Assembly (NCBI GenBank): GCA_027858855.1
Contig: JAQIBV010000030.1
Span: forward strand, 62,001-126,000
DNA from: Spirochaetota bacterium
Lineage (GTDB): Bacteria; Spirochaetota; UBA4802; JAFGJZ01
Reading direction: 5' to 3'
DNA: 64,000 nt
The first letter of the stretch is position 1. The number at the start of each line of letters is the position of its first letter. The translations under genes and the position numbers were made by a program. The notes under the pieces were generated by a model. That model saw only the letters and a program-made list of their open reading frames with translations. It did no database searches and had not been told where the DNA came from. Shown one piece after another: positions 8,487 to 16,197 of the stretch.

Positions 8487-9651
8487 TGCAGTTTCCACGG
8501 AGAACAAGCCGTTAAATAGTAAAAAAAACTCTTTCAGCTTTAACATCCGGGACTACACTTTGATTCTCGCTCTTGTTGTCATATGGGCTTTTTTTGCAAT
8601 ATTGACAGATGGTGTGTTTATGACTTCACGTAACCTTTCGAATCTGGTGCGTGCCATGGCCGCAATTTCTGCTTTGGCGCTAGGAACATTTCTGATAATT
8701 GTTTCTGGGCATATTGATCTTTCTTCCGGTTCTGTTTGCGGCTTTACCGGCGCAATAGCCGCGATTCTTAATGTCTGGTTCGAGTGGGATACTACGGTAA
8801 GTATCGGAGCAGCTCTCGGGTTGGGAATTGTGATCGGCTTATCTCAGGGATACCTGATTGCATATCGCAAGGTTCCGGCTTTCATTGTTACTCTTGGTGG
8901 TTTGATGATATATCGTGGTCTTCTTATCGGTGTTACCAAGGGTATTACCGTTGCACCATTAAGTCCAAATTTTACAGCTATAGGACAAAGATATGTGCCC
9001 GTCTTGTGGGGGTGGGGAGGGGCCGCTGTTGTTGTTCTTGTTATATGGATTCTGGAGATGCGTAAACGCAGGAGTCATATGAAATATGGTTTTTCCGCCA
9101 AATCAACGGATAGGACGATTGCAAAATCTCTGCTTTTTACCGCTGTAATCCTCACTTTTGTGGCAGTCATGAATGATTACAGAGGAATACCAATCCCGGT
9201 TTTTATTATTCTAACTATAGTTTTTGCTTTGATTTTTCTTGTTTCGCGCACTCAGTTTGGCCGTTATGTTTTTGCCCTTGGCGGCAATGTAGATGCGGCT
9301 CGCCTTTCGGGTATTAATGTCGAGCTTAATACAATGGTGTTGTTTGTGTTGGGGGGCTTTCTTGCCAGTGTGGGTGGAATAATTCTGACTTCACGTCTGA
9401 ATGCTGCAACAACGAGTGCCGGTGATATGTATGCGTTTGACGCGATTGCCGCCTGTTTTATTGGTGGAACATCTATCAAGGGGGGAGCCGGTACGGTTCT
9501 AGGTGTTCTTGTAGGGGCTCTTGTTCTGGCCTCGCTGGATAATGGAATGAGCCTTCTGAACACAAATGCGTTCTGGCAATATGTTGTAAAGGGCGTTATT
9601 CTTGTAGCAGCCGTCTGGTTTGATATCAGTACAAGAACAAAAAAAGTCTGA
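8479..9651 (+). CDS. xylH: sugar ABC transporter permease, XylH-like
   Basis: A polytopic membrane protein of about 390 residues in the BPD_transp_2 (RbsC/XylH/AraH) family. It has about ten hydrophobic segments, the GHIDLSSGSVCGF motif near residue 75, VTLGGLMIYRG, GGNVDAARLSGI before the last loops, and GGTSIKGGAGTVLGVLVGAL near the end. It would form the homodimeric channel for the sugar bound by XylF. ATG 8479 lies 7 bases after GGAGGAG, whereas ATG 8473 is too close to that site. No ATP-binding subunit gene lies on either side, which is unusual. A G/C hairpin follows at 9715-9736. Confidence 0.9.
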   Translation: MNSAVSTENKPLNSKKNSFSFNIRDYTLILALVVIWAFFAILTDGVFMTSRNLSNLVRAMAAISALALGTFLIIVSGHIDLSSGSVCGFTGAIAAILNVWFEWDTTVSIGAALGLGIVIGLSQGYLIAYRKVPAFIVTLGGLMIYRGLLIGVTKGITVAPLSPNFTAIGQRYVPVLWGWGGAAVVVLVIWILEMRKRRSHMKYGFSAKSTDRTIAKSLLFTAVILTFVAVMNDYRGIPIPVFIILTIVFALIFLVSRTQFGRYVFALGGNVDAARLSGINVELNTMVLFVLGGFLASVGGIILTSRLNAATTSAGDMYAFDAIAACFIGGTSIKGGAGTVLGVLVGALVLASLDNGMSLLNTNAFWQYVVKGVILVAAVWFDISTRTKKV

Positions 9652-9714
9652 TGAAAATTCACAACTAAAACTGAAGACCAACAAATCTGAAGAGCTTCAA
9701 ATCTTAATCTATAT

Positions 9715-9736
9715 GCCCCCAACCCCCAAAGGGGGC
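9715..9736 (+). terminator. xylH terminator, G/C repeat copy 1
   Basis: CCCCC-AAA-GGGGG preceded by GCCCCCAA and followed by CTTTTTATT gives a classic intrinsic terminator 63 bases after xylH. The same composite sequence recurs inverted at 10026-10050, so the two copies bracket the DUF559 relic. Confidence 0.75.
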
Positions 9737-9743
9737 TTTTTAT

Positions 9744-9953
9744 TCATTTTCTTAATAATGCAGTTAGTATTTTATTAATTACCGTACTGTTTTTACTCAT
9801 GACTTCCTCAACTGAAAAACTAAGAGTTGTAATTCCAATATTTTCTAGAAATTTATCCAGATAATTATCATAATCTACCCGTTTTTTATGAATATCTCCA
9901 TCAATTTCAATAGTGAACTTCGAAAAATTACCAAAGAATTTTGAAAAAAATTT
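9744..9953 (-). pseudogene. C-terminal relic of a DUF559 endonuclease-like gene
   Basis: A minus-strand frame with no initiator runs from 9953 to a TGA at 9744-9746 (69 residues). It reads like the last part of a DUF559 (Vsr/PD-(D/E)XK-like) protein: FTIEIDGDIHKK, then YDNYLDKFLENIGITTLSF and VINKIL. This matches the family order IEiDG-H, YD-R---Le--G--vlRF and V---I. The N-terminal two thirds are missing and the usual Arg after YD is Tyr. The break coincides with a dispersed repeat beginning near 9912. It is probably dead, left by an ancestral gene between two inverted G/C hairpins. Confidence 0.6.
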
Positions 9954-9990
9954 CTAAATTTCGGAAGGTATCAACTTTTAAGTGCCTATT
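9911..9990. repeat. dispersed repeat, copy A (beside DUF559 relic)
   Basis: The core GTGAACTTCGAAAAATTACC at 9913-9932 matches copies at 11368 and 15828, with only one or two differences. A more divergent AAGGTAT...AAGTGCCTA block follows at 9966-9988, as in copy B. Here the core lies inside the reading frame of the DUF559 relic. Confidence 0.55.
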
Positions 9991-10025
9991 TTAAAAATAC
10001 TGTTTTGTGCAATAACTATTTAAAG

Positions 10026-10050
10026 TCCCCCTTTGGGGGATTTAGGGGGC
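10026..10050 (-). terminator. terminator of the ABC-AraC gene, G/C repeat copy 2
   Basis: Read on the minus strand this is GCCCCCTAAATCCCCC-AAA-GGGGGA followed by CTTT, 11 bases past the stop of the regulator gene. It is a near copy of 9715-9736 in inverse orientation. Confidence 0.7.
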
Positions 10051-10061
10051 TTAATCCAAAA

Positions 10062-11144
10062 TTAATAAAAGTTCTTCTGTTTAAAGTAAATATTCGATTT
10101 TTGTTTGCGGAAGTTCTGCGGTGATATCTGCTCTTTGCATTTAAACATTCGGGAAAAATATAGAGGGTCGTTAAAACCCAGAGTTCCGGCTATTTCGTCA
10201 ATTTTCAGATTAGTTTTAAGCAGCAGCTCTTTGGCCTTTTCTATTTTTAGTCGGATGAAATACTGTTTGGGAGAGGCACCAGTTTTGTCTTTAAACTCTT
10301 TTCGAAAAACATGGTATTTCATGCCGACCTTTTCTGCAAGAGCATTAAAGTCTATACACTCCTTCTCTAGCGATTGGCGCATGATTTTCTTAGTATTGTA
10401 AATCGGATCATAAATAGAGAGAATATTTAGCTCTTCTGATGACGTTGCCTGGTTTCGTAGCTCGTTTATACTGCGGCTCTTATGATCTGTCACCTCAACG
10501 AATCCCTCTTCTGTTAAAAAAAAGAATTTGTCTCCGATTATCTGAGACTCTTCCAGGTTTTCCGGAATATAGACAATTCCGTCACCATTTCTCTTTTTTT
10601 CGTAGATTATCTGTTCAAGAACTTCGAACTGAAACAGTGTAAGGTATCGAGAAACTTTGTAAAAAATTGATACTTTTGAGTTGAGTAGGATGATGCTGAT
10701 TAGATCAATAATGGTACGTTCGTTCAGGTTGTAATCACAGATAGGGGCACTCAGATCAATATCGATTTCGAACCTTTCTAGCAAGAGGTGAATGTCCCGA
10801 AGAAGAGCCTTGCGTCTTATGAGCCCGTAGCGTGAGTAGTGTTTGCCACCCTTGAGAGCTATGTTGTCAAATCCACTCAGGTTCATGAAGAGCGACTTGT
10901 TCTGCCATGCAATGCCGATTTGATTGCCGATGTGGTTGCTGATTACCCGCTCTCCTCGAAAGAAGACCTCTCCGCTGTCGCGTTTTTCCTGATCGGCCAG
11001 TACGCCTACAAAGAGTCTTGAACGTGAGTCATTATCCGATACAACACAGCAGATTTCGTTAGAGTGCACCACAAGGCTTGACTGATTAAAGCAGAGTGCA
11101 TTGTCAACATACTTTGAAAGATTTTTTATTTTCAACAAGATCAT
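10062..11144 (-). CDS. AraC-family regulator with N-terminal degenerate sugar-ABC ATPase domain
   Basis: About 360 residues in two parts. Residues 1-215 follow the layout of a sugar ABC ATPase half (MglA/XylG type): KIKNLSK start, DSGEVFFRG, GIAWQNKSLFMNLSGFDNIAL matching the Q-loop and ENI region, NLNERTIIDLISIILLNSKV matching the signature helix, and LTLFQFEVLEQII plus YIPENLEE matching the D- and H-loop regions. The Walker A Gly-Lys, Walker B Asp-Glu and H-loop His are all absent, so it should not hydrolyse ATP. Residues 255-355 are an AraC/XylS double helix-turn-helix with IDEIAGTLGFNDPLYFSRMFK. The start at 11144 has AGGA 8 bases upstream. It probably regulates xylFH or the MFS gene. Confidence 0.85.
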   Translation of the reverse strand: MILLKIKNLSKYVDNALCFNQSSLVVHSNEICCVVSDNDSRSRLFVGVLADQEKRDSGEVFFRGERVISNHIGNQIGIAWQNKSLFMNLSGFDNIALKGGKHYSRYGLIRRKALLRDIHLLLERFEIDIDLSAPICDYNLNERTIIDLISIILLNSKVSIFYKVSRYLTLFQFEVLEQIIYEKKRNGDGIVYIPENLEESQIIGDKFFFLTEEGFVEVTDHKSRSINELRNQATSSEELNILSIYDPIYNTKKIMRQSLEKECIDFNALAEKVGMKYHVFRKEFKDKTGASPKQYFIRLKIEKAKELLLKTNLKIDEIAGTLGFNDPLYFSRMFKCKEQISPQNFRKQKSNIYFKQKNFY

Positions 11145-11367
11145 TAAGAAATCCTTGAAATGGAATTTGGTTTTCAAGAACTTTTATCAGGATGCTTCTG
11201 GAAAATCTCATTCCTCATAAAACAGGGTTTTCCAAGCAAGGTCATAGTAAGATAGTAGTTTTGAGAATTCCCAATAAATCAGTGTTCTTGTTTGTGGGCG
11301 TAATACCATATCGTTACAGAGGAATTTATTTTGTCCATACATTTGTTGTTTTGAGAGATTTTAGAAT

Positions 11368-11478
11368 AGGGAACTTCGAAAAATTACCATGTTTGAGAAG
11401 GTAACATCGTTTGAGTGCATATTAATGATAATTTTTCTCGCAAAGCTTGAAAAAGCGTAAAATATTTGCGCTTTTTCA
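11368..11478. repeat. dispersed repeat, copy B
   Basis: It begins with AGGGAACTTCGAAAAATTACC-type core at 11368-11388, passes AAGGTAACATCGTTTGAGTGC and ATTAATGATAATTTTTCTCGCAAAGC, and ends in the hairpin TGAAAAAGCG/CGCTTTTTCA (11449-11458 and 11469-11478). Its reverse complement aligns over most of its length with 30075-30185. The terminal hairpin may also serve as the terminator of the minus-strand MFS gene that ends at 11493. Confidence 0.6.
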
Positions 11479-11492
11479 GATTCGTTTCGTTA

Positions 11493-12674
11493 TCATAGCT
11501 TCTCGGATCTGTAGTAGGCGATTATCAGCAAAACAGCCAGAAACGGCAGTAGATATAGCCCACGTGAAAGGCCCAGATGTTCACTCAGTGTGCCGGCAAG
11601 AAAGGGCAGCAGGGATGCGCCGAAGTTTGTGCTTGCAAAAAGTGTGCCGGTTGCCAGGTCGATCTCGCCGGTATGGCGACGGATGACACTGTTCTGTAAA
11701 ATGGGAAAGAGTCCTGAAAGTGTCAGACCGGTCAGGGGAATAAAAATATAGTGTCCATAAAAGCTTATGGGATAAATAAATGCAGGTACGATTGTTAAAA
11801 GAGTCGCTATCGAAAGAATTGCGAAGAGCTTATCTTGGCGAATATGGTGAGACAGAACAGCAGATATTAACCTTCCACCTGTAAAAAGGGCAAAGAAGAA
11901 AACCATAACCGACGAGACGTGCTCTTTATCCTTGCCAAGAAAGATTTCCAGAAAAGTAGGCGCCCAGTTTATTATGGAAAATTCCAACCCTACATAACAG
12001 ATTGCAGATATTGCGTAAAAGAGCATCAATTTCGAAGCAATTAGCGGAAGTCTGAATTTTGGTTTTCCAGCTGAATTAGTTTCAACTTTTTCTGCTTTGT
12101 TATTATTGTTTGGAAAGGCCGAAAAGATAAATAGAACGACAATTAGCATCGAAAGCGTAGAAAAGGTGAGGTAGACATAGCGCCAGGAACCAGAAAAGTC
12201 GAGTATCCGTTTTGTGGTTAACAGTGCTGTGATTGCACCTGCACCAAAGAAGAAGTGTAACAGATGGATAGAACTTTCGCGAAAACGGTAGGCATGTGTG
12301 TGAAAGAAGGCGGATATACCGATGTGCGAACCTAAAATTGTTATAAGAGTGGCGAATCCCAGAAAAAAACTTACAGAAAGAAAGACCGGATAGCTAGGAG
12401 AGACCGCCAGCGCAACCTGCAGAAGTGTTAGAAGCAGTGTTCCGCAAATTAAAATCAGTTTTCTGTTGAACATCTTGTAAAGATAGCCGCCGAAAAAGGC
12501 ACCGGTCAGTGCAGGGATTAGAGGAACCAAAAACATTATCCCAGAGGTCTGATAGTTTATAGAGAAATCTCGGCTGATCTCTGGCAGCAGATATCCGCGG
12601 ATGGCGATATTGATACCCAGAAAGAATTGTAACAGATAGGCTGTAAAGACAAGAAGCAAGTCGCGTTTTTTCAT
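11493..12674 (-). CDS. MFS transporter, sugar/FucP-like
   Basis: A 393-residue, 12-TM major facilitator. The first helix is LLLVFTAYLLQFFLGINIAIRG, helix 2-3 is MFLVPLIPALTGAFFGGYLYKMFNRK with the typical G-x3-D/N-R/K loop, and a mid-loop of about 30 hydrophilic residues (NNNNKAEKVE) separates the two halves. The pattern resembles sugar:H+ symporters of the FucP/GlcP group, but the substrate cannot be read. It lies next to xylFH and the ABC-AraC regulator, which supports sugar import. The start ATG 12674 is preceded by a GTAGGT site and, 19 bases further up, by a palindrome. Confidence 0.8.
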   Translation of the reverse strand: MKKRDLLLVFTAYLLQFFLGINIAIRGYLLPEISRDFSINYQTSGIMFLVPLIPALTGAFFGGYLYKMFNRKLILICGTLLLTLLQVALAVSPSYPVFLSVSFFLGFATLITILGSHIGISAFFHTHAYRFRESSIHLLHFFFGAGAITALLTTKRILDFSGSWRYVYLTFSTLSMLIVVLFIFSAFPNNNNKAEKVETNSAGKPKFRLPLIASKLMLFYAISAICYVGLEFSIINWAPTFLEIFLGKDKEHVSSVMVFFFALFTGGRLISAVLSHHIRQDKLFAILSIATLLTIVPAFIYPISFYGHYIFIPLTGLTLSGLFPILQNSVIRRHTGEIDLATGTLFASTNFGASLLPFLAGTLSEHLGLSRGLYLLPFLAVLLIIAYYRSEKL

Positions 12675-12692
12675 TGATTACCTACAATAGGG

Positions 12693-12728
12693 CAAGTTTC
12701 TGTGCTGATCATTCAGCATAGAAACTTG
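12693..12728. promoter_or_regulatory. palindrome upstream of MFS gene
   Basis: CAAGTTTCTGTGCTGA and TCAGCATAGAAACTTG form 16-bp arms around TCAT with one G-T mismatch. It sits 19 bases upstream of the MFS start codon, so it is either a leader hairpin or an operator. Confidence 0.5.
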
Positions 12729-12741
12729 ATTAAAATTTTAA

Positions 12742-12761
12742 CTATTAGGTGATCCTAATAG
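12742..12761. promoter_or_regulatory. perfect 8-bp-arm palindrome, likely operator
   Basis: CTATTAGG-TGAT-CCTAATAG, 68 bases upstream of the MFS start. Size and symmetry fit a dimeric regulator site such as a LacI- or GntR-type protein; none is encoded nearby. Confidence 0.4.
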
Positions 12762-13215
12762 GGAGTCGAAAGTGGTATCTGTTAACAGAATCGTATTGTT
12801 CTCTTGAGCAAGTAATTTATTCAGGAAATACTGTCCAGTATAAGTATACCATCAAATCCGATTTTTTAAAATAATAGTGGAGTTTTTAACAGGCACAAAA
12901 GCAGGCCCTATATGTCAGCATAGTTGAAGCTTCTAATAACAAGGAGGCTACATAAATATCAATTACATCCCATCTTCATATTAATTCTAAACCTTGGTAT
13001 TCGTTGCGTATAGTAACGGAGTGATATATGATTGCAAGTGCCAATCGACATGAGTAGTGAAAACGCTACGTCGAAAGCCAGCGGAAAGCGCTATCCATTA
13101 CCGAGGGCACAGAAACCGATAATAGAAGATTCAGCAACAGACGGAAAGATAGAAATACTTTGGAACAACTCGCTGCGCATTTTCTTCTTGCCTTAAAAAT
13201 AATAACGCATACAGT
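12762..13215. other. gene-free stretch
   Basis: About 450 bases between the MFS operator region and the Rpn relic. Only one short frame deserves mention: ATG 13050 to TAA 13194-13196, 48 codons (MSSENATSKA... ending RIFFLP), with no ribosome site. It may be part of the decayed neighbour. Nothing else is recognisable. Confidence 0.5.
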
Positions 13216-13831
13216 TTGTCAATGATACATGGACACGACATTCGCTACAAAAAACTCTTTTCCAATGTGGAGCTGCTTGAGCAGCTTGTTCGGACATTTG
13301 TTGCCGAGCCGTTTGTTGCGGATCTTGATTTCTCTGAAGCTGTCAAGATAGACAAATCGTTTATCAGCGCAATTTATACCCTCGTTCCGGTACTATAAGA
13401 TAGCAGAGAATGAATTTGATCAGACATATCTACTATCGCTCAAGAACGCGGTATCGGCACTGTTTTATGTGGAAAACATGGGAAAAGAAGAAATTGTTAG
13501 CAAGCTTGATGTTATTTTTAAGATAATGGAAAAAGAGAAGCCGGATTTACTGAAGTTGATTACCTTGTTTATACGCAACTATTTTCAAGATGATGAGGAT
13601 TTGACCGATGTAATGAATCGGAAAAACGTAGAAGAAAAGGAGGCAAAAGAGATGCTTTCACAGACAATAGAACGATGGAAAGATGAACTCGTAACTGAGG
13701 GAATAGGTCAGGGCGAACGCCATAAAGCAATAGAGAGTGCCCGCAGCATGCTGAATGATGGCATGCCAGTGCAGCAGATTGCAAAATATACAGGATTATC
13801 CGTTGATGAAATAGAATCGTTGAAGATCTAA
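13216..13831 (+). pseudogene. decayed Rpn-family (PD-(D/E)XK) nuclease/transposase-like gene
   Basis: Two pieces of one family protein lie in different frames. The first (13216-13398) encodes GHDIRYKKLFSN...FVADLDFS and ends at DKSFIS, the usual start of Rpn/YhgA-like proteins. From about 13365 another frame reads FIPSFRYYKIAENEFD and then KNAVSALFYVENM, continuing to a C-terminus typical of the family (QQIAKYTGLSVDEIESLKI) with the stop at 13829-13831. The central 100 or so residues, including the nuclease core, are missing, and there is a frame change at the junction. The last 120 codons could still be translated alone from ATG 13469. Such genes promote recombination when intact. Confidence 0.7.
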
Positions 13832-13878
13832 AAGAAATGCAGACTCAGAAATATCTTCTCGTGCACCTCTCGAACAAA

Positions 13879-13986
13879 TTATTTCCATCCAGGTTCAGCC
13901 TTTATGTCATCAAAAAAATGGTCTGTATGGCGTATGCCTGTAGGAGGATCTTTTAATAACTCCTGATATCTTTTTTCTGATTCATT
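13879..13986 (-). pseudogene. short unidentified gene remnant
   Basis: A minus-strand frame ending in TAA at 13879-13881 reads LNESEKRYQELLKDPP and then HTDHFFDDIKAEPGWK, preceded directly by a stop and without a start codon. It looks like the tail of a small protein, possibly antitoxin-like, but I cannot place it. It lies next to the Rpn relic in a region of decay. Confidence 0.25.
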
Positions 13987-14120
13987 AAGCTAGGCGAGGC
14001 GGTATCTATCTCGTTGATATCCTGATCGTGTACGCTTTGAAACAGGAGTCTTAAACTAGGCTCGTAGCACGGCTCTGTGAGGTACGTGCCTTGTGTGGGT
14101 ATCTCTATTTTCCCGGATCA

Positions 14121-14152
14121 AAAGAAATGCACGGATAACCGTGCATTTCTTT
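14121..14152. terminator. 14-bp hairpin after MCP gene
   Basis: AAAGAAATGCACGG and CCGTGCATTTCTTT pair perfectly around ATAA. It lies 18 bases past the minus-strand MCP stop and has U-rich arms on both strands. Confidence 0.75.
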
Positions 14153-14169
14153 GTTGTGAATTTACTATT

Positions 14170-15696
14170 TTATTCTTCAGTATCGGTAATTTTAAAGTAC
14201 TCGACAGTCTGATTCAGTTTAACTGCATGATCCTTCAGCAGGTCAGAGGTGGAGGCCAGCTCTTCTGAAGAGGCAGCCGTATCTTGAGCAGCCTGGCTTA
14301 GCTGATTCATACCGGTGTTAATCTGGGTCGCTCCTGCGTCCTGCTCTTCAGATGCAACCGTAATGTTTTGAACCAGGTCGGCAGTTTTGATTATTTCGGG
14401 AACAATCGTCTGTAACAGTGAGCCTGCTTCATGAGCAACGGTAACTGATTTTACAGCAAGATCCCGGATTTCAACTGCGGCAAACTGACTCTTCTCGGCC
14501 AGCTTGCGCACCTCACTTGCGACAACAGCAAAACCCTTACCGTGTTCACCGGCACGGGCGGCCTCTATTGCCGCGTTAAGGGCCAATAGATTTGTCTGGT
14601 ATGCGATATCCTCTACAATGTGAATTTTTTCGGCTATCTGATTCATGGCCTCGACAGTCTCTTCAACTGCTTTTTCTCCCTCTTTCGTGCTCTTTGCCGA
14701 TTCGTGGGCTATGCGGTCGGTCTCGCGGGCGTTCTGAGAGTTCTGAGTAATTGCTGACCCGATCTCTTCCATGGTTGAAGAGATCTCTTCCATATTCGCA
14801 GCCTGCTCGTTTGCCGCCTCGCTAAGGCGAATTGCCGTCTGGTTTATCTCTTCTGAAGATCCTGAAAGAATCTGGGTACTGCGTAAAATGCTGCGTATCA
14901 CATTGGATACCTCTTTTTGCATCTTGTCCATTGCGTCAGAGAGGCGGCCTATCTCATCCTTGCCATGATTCTTGATTTTGGAGGTTAAATCACCGTTCGA
15001 GATACGTTCGGCAACCTTTACATTTTCAATAATGGGGCCTGTAATCAGGACTGTAATCAAAATTATGATGATGATAAAAACAGCGGTAATCACCGCTAGA
15101 ATTAGTATAACCTCTTGCATCAATACTTTAAACTGGGCATCTACCTCTTCCACATAGATGCCGGTTCCAACTATCCAGCCCCATTTTTTAAAGGGTTTAA
15201 CATACGAATACTTCGGTACGACATGGTCACCATCCTTGGCCTTCCACCAGTATTCGAAGAATCCACCCTCTTTGTTTTGAGCCAGATCGACAGTTATTTG
15301 AAAAATTTTGTTTCCGTACGGATCCTCATAGTCAGAGAGGTTACGGTCATTAAGATCGTTCGTGGTGGGGTGCATTACTATGCGCGGTTCAAAGTCATTT
15401 ATCCAGACATAGTCAGAGTCGTCATCTCCATAGCGTAAATTTCTTATGATATTTTTTGCGTGTTCCTGAGCTGTCTCCAGGTCGAATTCGCCGTTCTGAT
15501 GCCGCCGTTCAATACTTTCGATAATATTAACTGCGGCGTAGGCGATGTTTTTAACCTTATCCTTCTTTTCATCAAGAATGTTCTGTTTCATGTCGGGCAA
15601 AAAGAAAAAGACAAAATAGGAGATGATTACAGTAATCATCATAAGAAAAGGCAGCAGAATTTTAAACTTGAGTGAGATGTTGTTCCATAGTTTCAT
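14170..15696 (-). CDS. methyl-accepting chemotaxis protein with single Cache domain
   Basis: 508 residues: a TM helix at 10-30, a periplasmic sCache_2-type domain (about 35-190) with [18 protein letters not shown] and [22 protein letters not shown], a second TM helix near 195-220, a HAMP domain with [10 protein letters not shown], and the MCP signalling coiled coil. The hairpin tip is [25 protein letters not shown] in sense, with flanking Ala/Glu-Gln methylation-type heptads. sCache_2 receptors usually sense small organic acids; the ligand is unknown. A GAGGA ribosome site precedes ATG 15696. The cheD genes about 19 kb away are plausible partners for deamidating such receptors. Confidence 0.93.
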   Translation of the reverse strand: MKLWNNISLKFKILLPFLMMITVIISYFVFFFLPDMKQNILDEKKDKVKNIAYAAVNIIESIERRHQNGEFDLETAQEHAKNIIRNLRYGDDDSDYVWINDFEPRIVMHPTTNDLNDRNLSDYEDPYGNKIFQITVDLAQNKEGGFFEYWWKAKDGDHVVPKYSYVKPFKKWGWIVGTGIYVEEVDAQFKVLMQEVILILAVITAVFIIIIILITVLITGPIIENVKVAERISNGDLTSKIKNHGKDEIGRLSDAMDKMQKEVSNVIRSILRSTQILSGSSEEINQTAIRLSEAANEQAANMEEISSTMEEIGSAITQNSQNARETDRIAHESAKSTKEGEKAVEETVEAMNQIAEKIHIVEDIAYQTNLLALNAAIEAARAGEHGKGFAVVASEVRKLAEKSQFAAVEIRDLAVKSVTVAHEAGSLLQTIVPEIIKTADLVQNITVASEEQDAGATQINTGMNQLSQAAQDTAASSEELASTSDLLKDHAVKLNQTVEYFKITDTEE

Positions 15697-15823
15697 CTTG
15701 GTATCCTCTGATTTGTTAAGAACTGGTAGTATTTAAATTAAATAAAAGTGAAATTACGTTATCTTCCCAAACGAAAAAAATCCGTTAGTATTGCATTTTT
15801 ATAATGTTATCTTTATAATTCAG

Positions 15824-15935
15824 GCAATAGGGAACATCGAAAAATTACAGGAGAACTTTTGAAAAGTTCAAAATTCCGTAAGATAACCTTCCTGAAAGAG
15901 CCCTGTGCTTAATAATAATCAAATGAGTAATATTT
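15824..15935. repeat. dispersed repeat, copy C
   Basis: CAATAGGGAACATCGAAAAATTAC at 15824-15848 matches the core of copies A and B with one change. A degenerate AAGATAACC...GTGCTTAATAATAATC block follows, in the same order as AAGGTAACA...GTGCATATTAATGATAA of copy B. Confidence 0.5.
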
Positions 15936-16001
15936 TCAAACAAAAAGCCTGATTTTTTTCTGCATTTATTGTTAAAAGCAAAAATAACTTATGATTCGAG
16001 C

Positions 16002-16030
16002 GTTTTTCGTGGTGGGGAAAAACACTTTTT
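16002..16030. terminator. possible hairpin before the DUF4105 gene
   Basis: GTTTTTC at 16002-16008 pairs with GAAAAAC at 16017-16023 and is followed by ACTTTTTATTTT. It looks like a plus-strand terminator, though no plus-strand gene ends just before it. The surrounding 15697-16197 stretch is otherwise gene-free and AT-rich. Confidence 0.35.
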
Positions 16031-16197
16031 ATTTTGAATCATAATAAACTTTCAGGTTTTTCTTTGTTTCATAGAGTTGCTTCTCTGTTTGGGAATTTTT
16101 TAAATTCAGCAACAGTTGTAGGAGAGTTACCAGGAAAATATTCAAATGGCCCTTCGCAAAGTGTTGACAGCAACATAAATTGCTTTAATAAAACAGT

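Noticed and set aside
13021-13110. Stretch with a folded look, considered as a group II intron or ncRNA remnant
   Set aside because: No domain V or other diagnostic element can be seen; only weak short stems.
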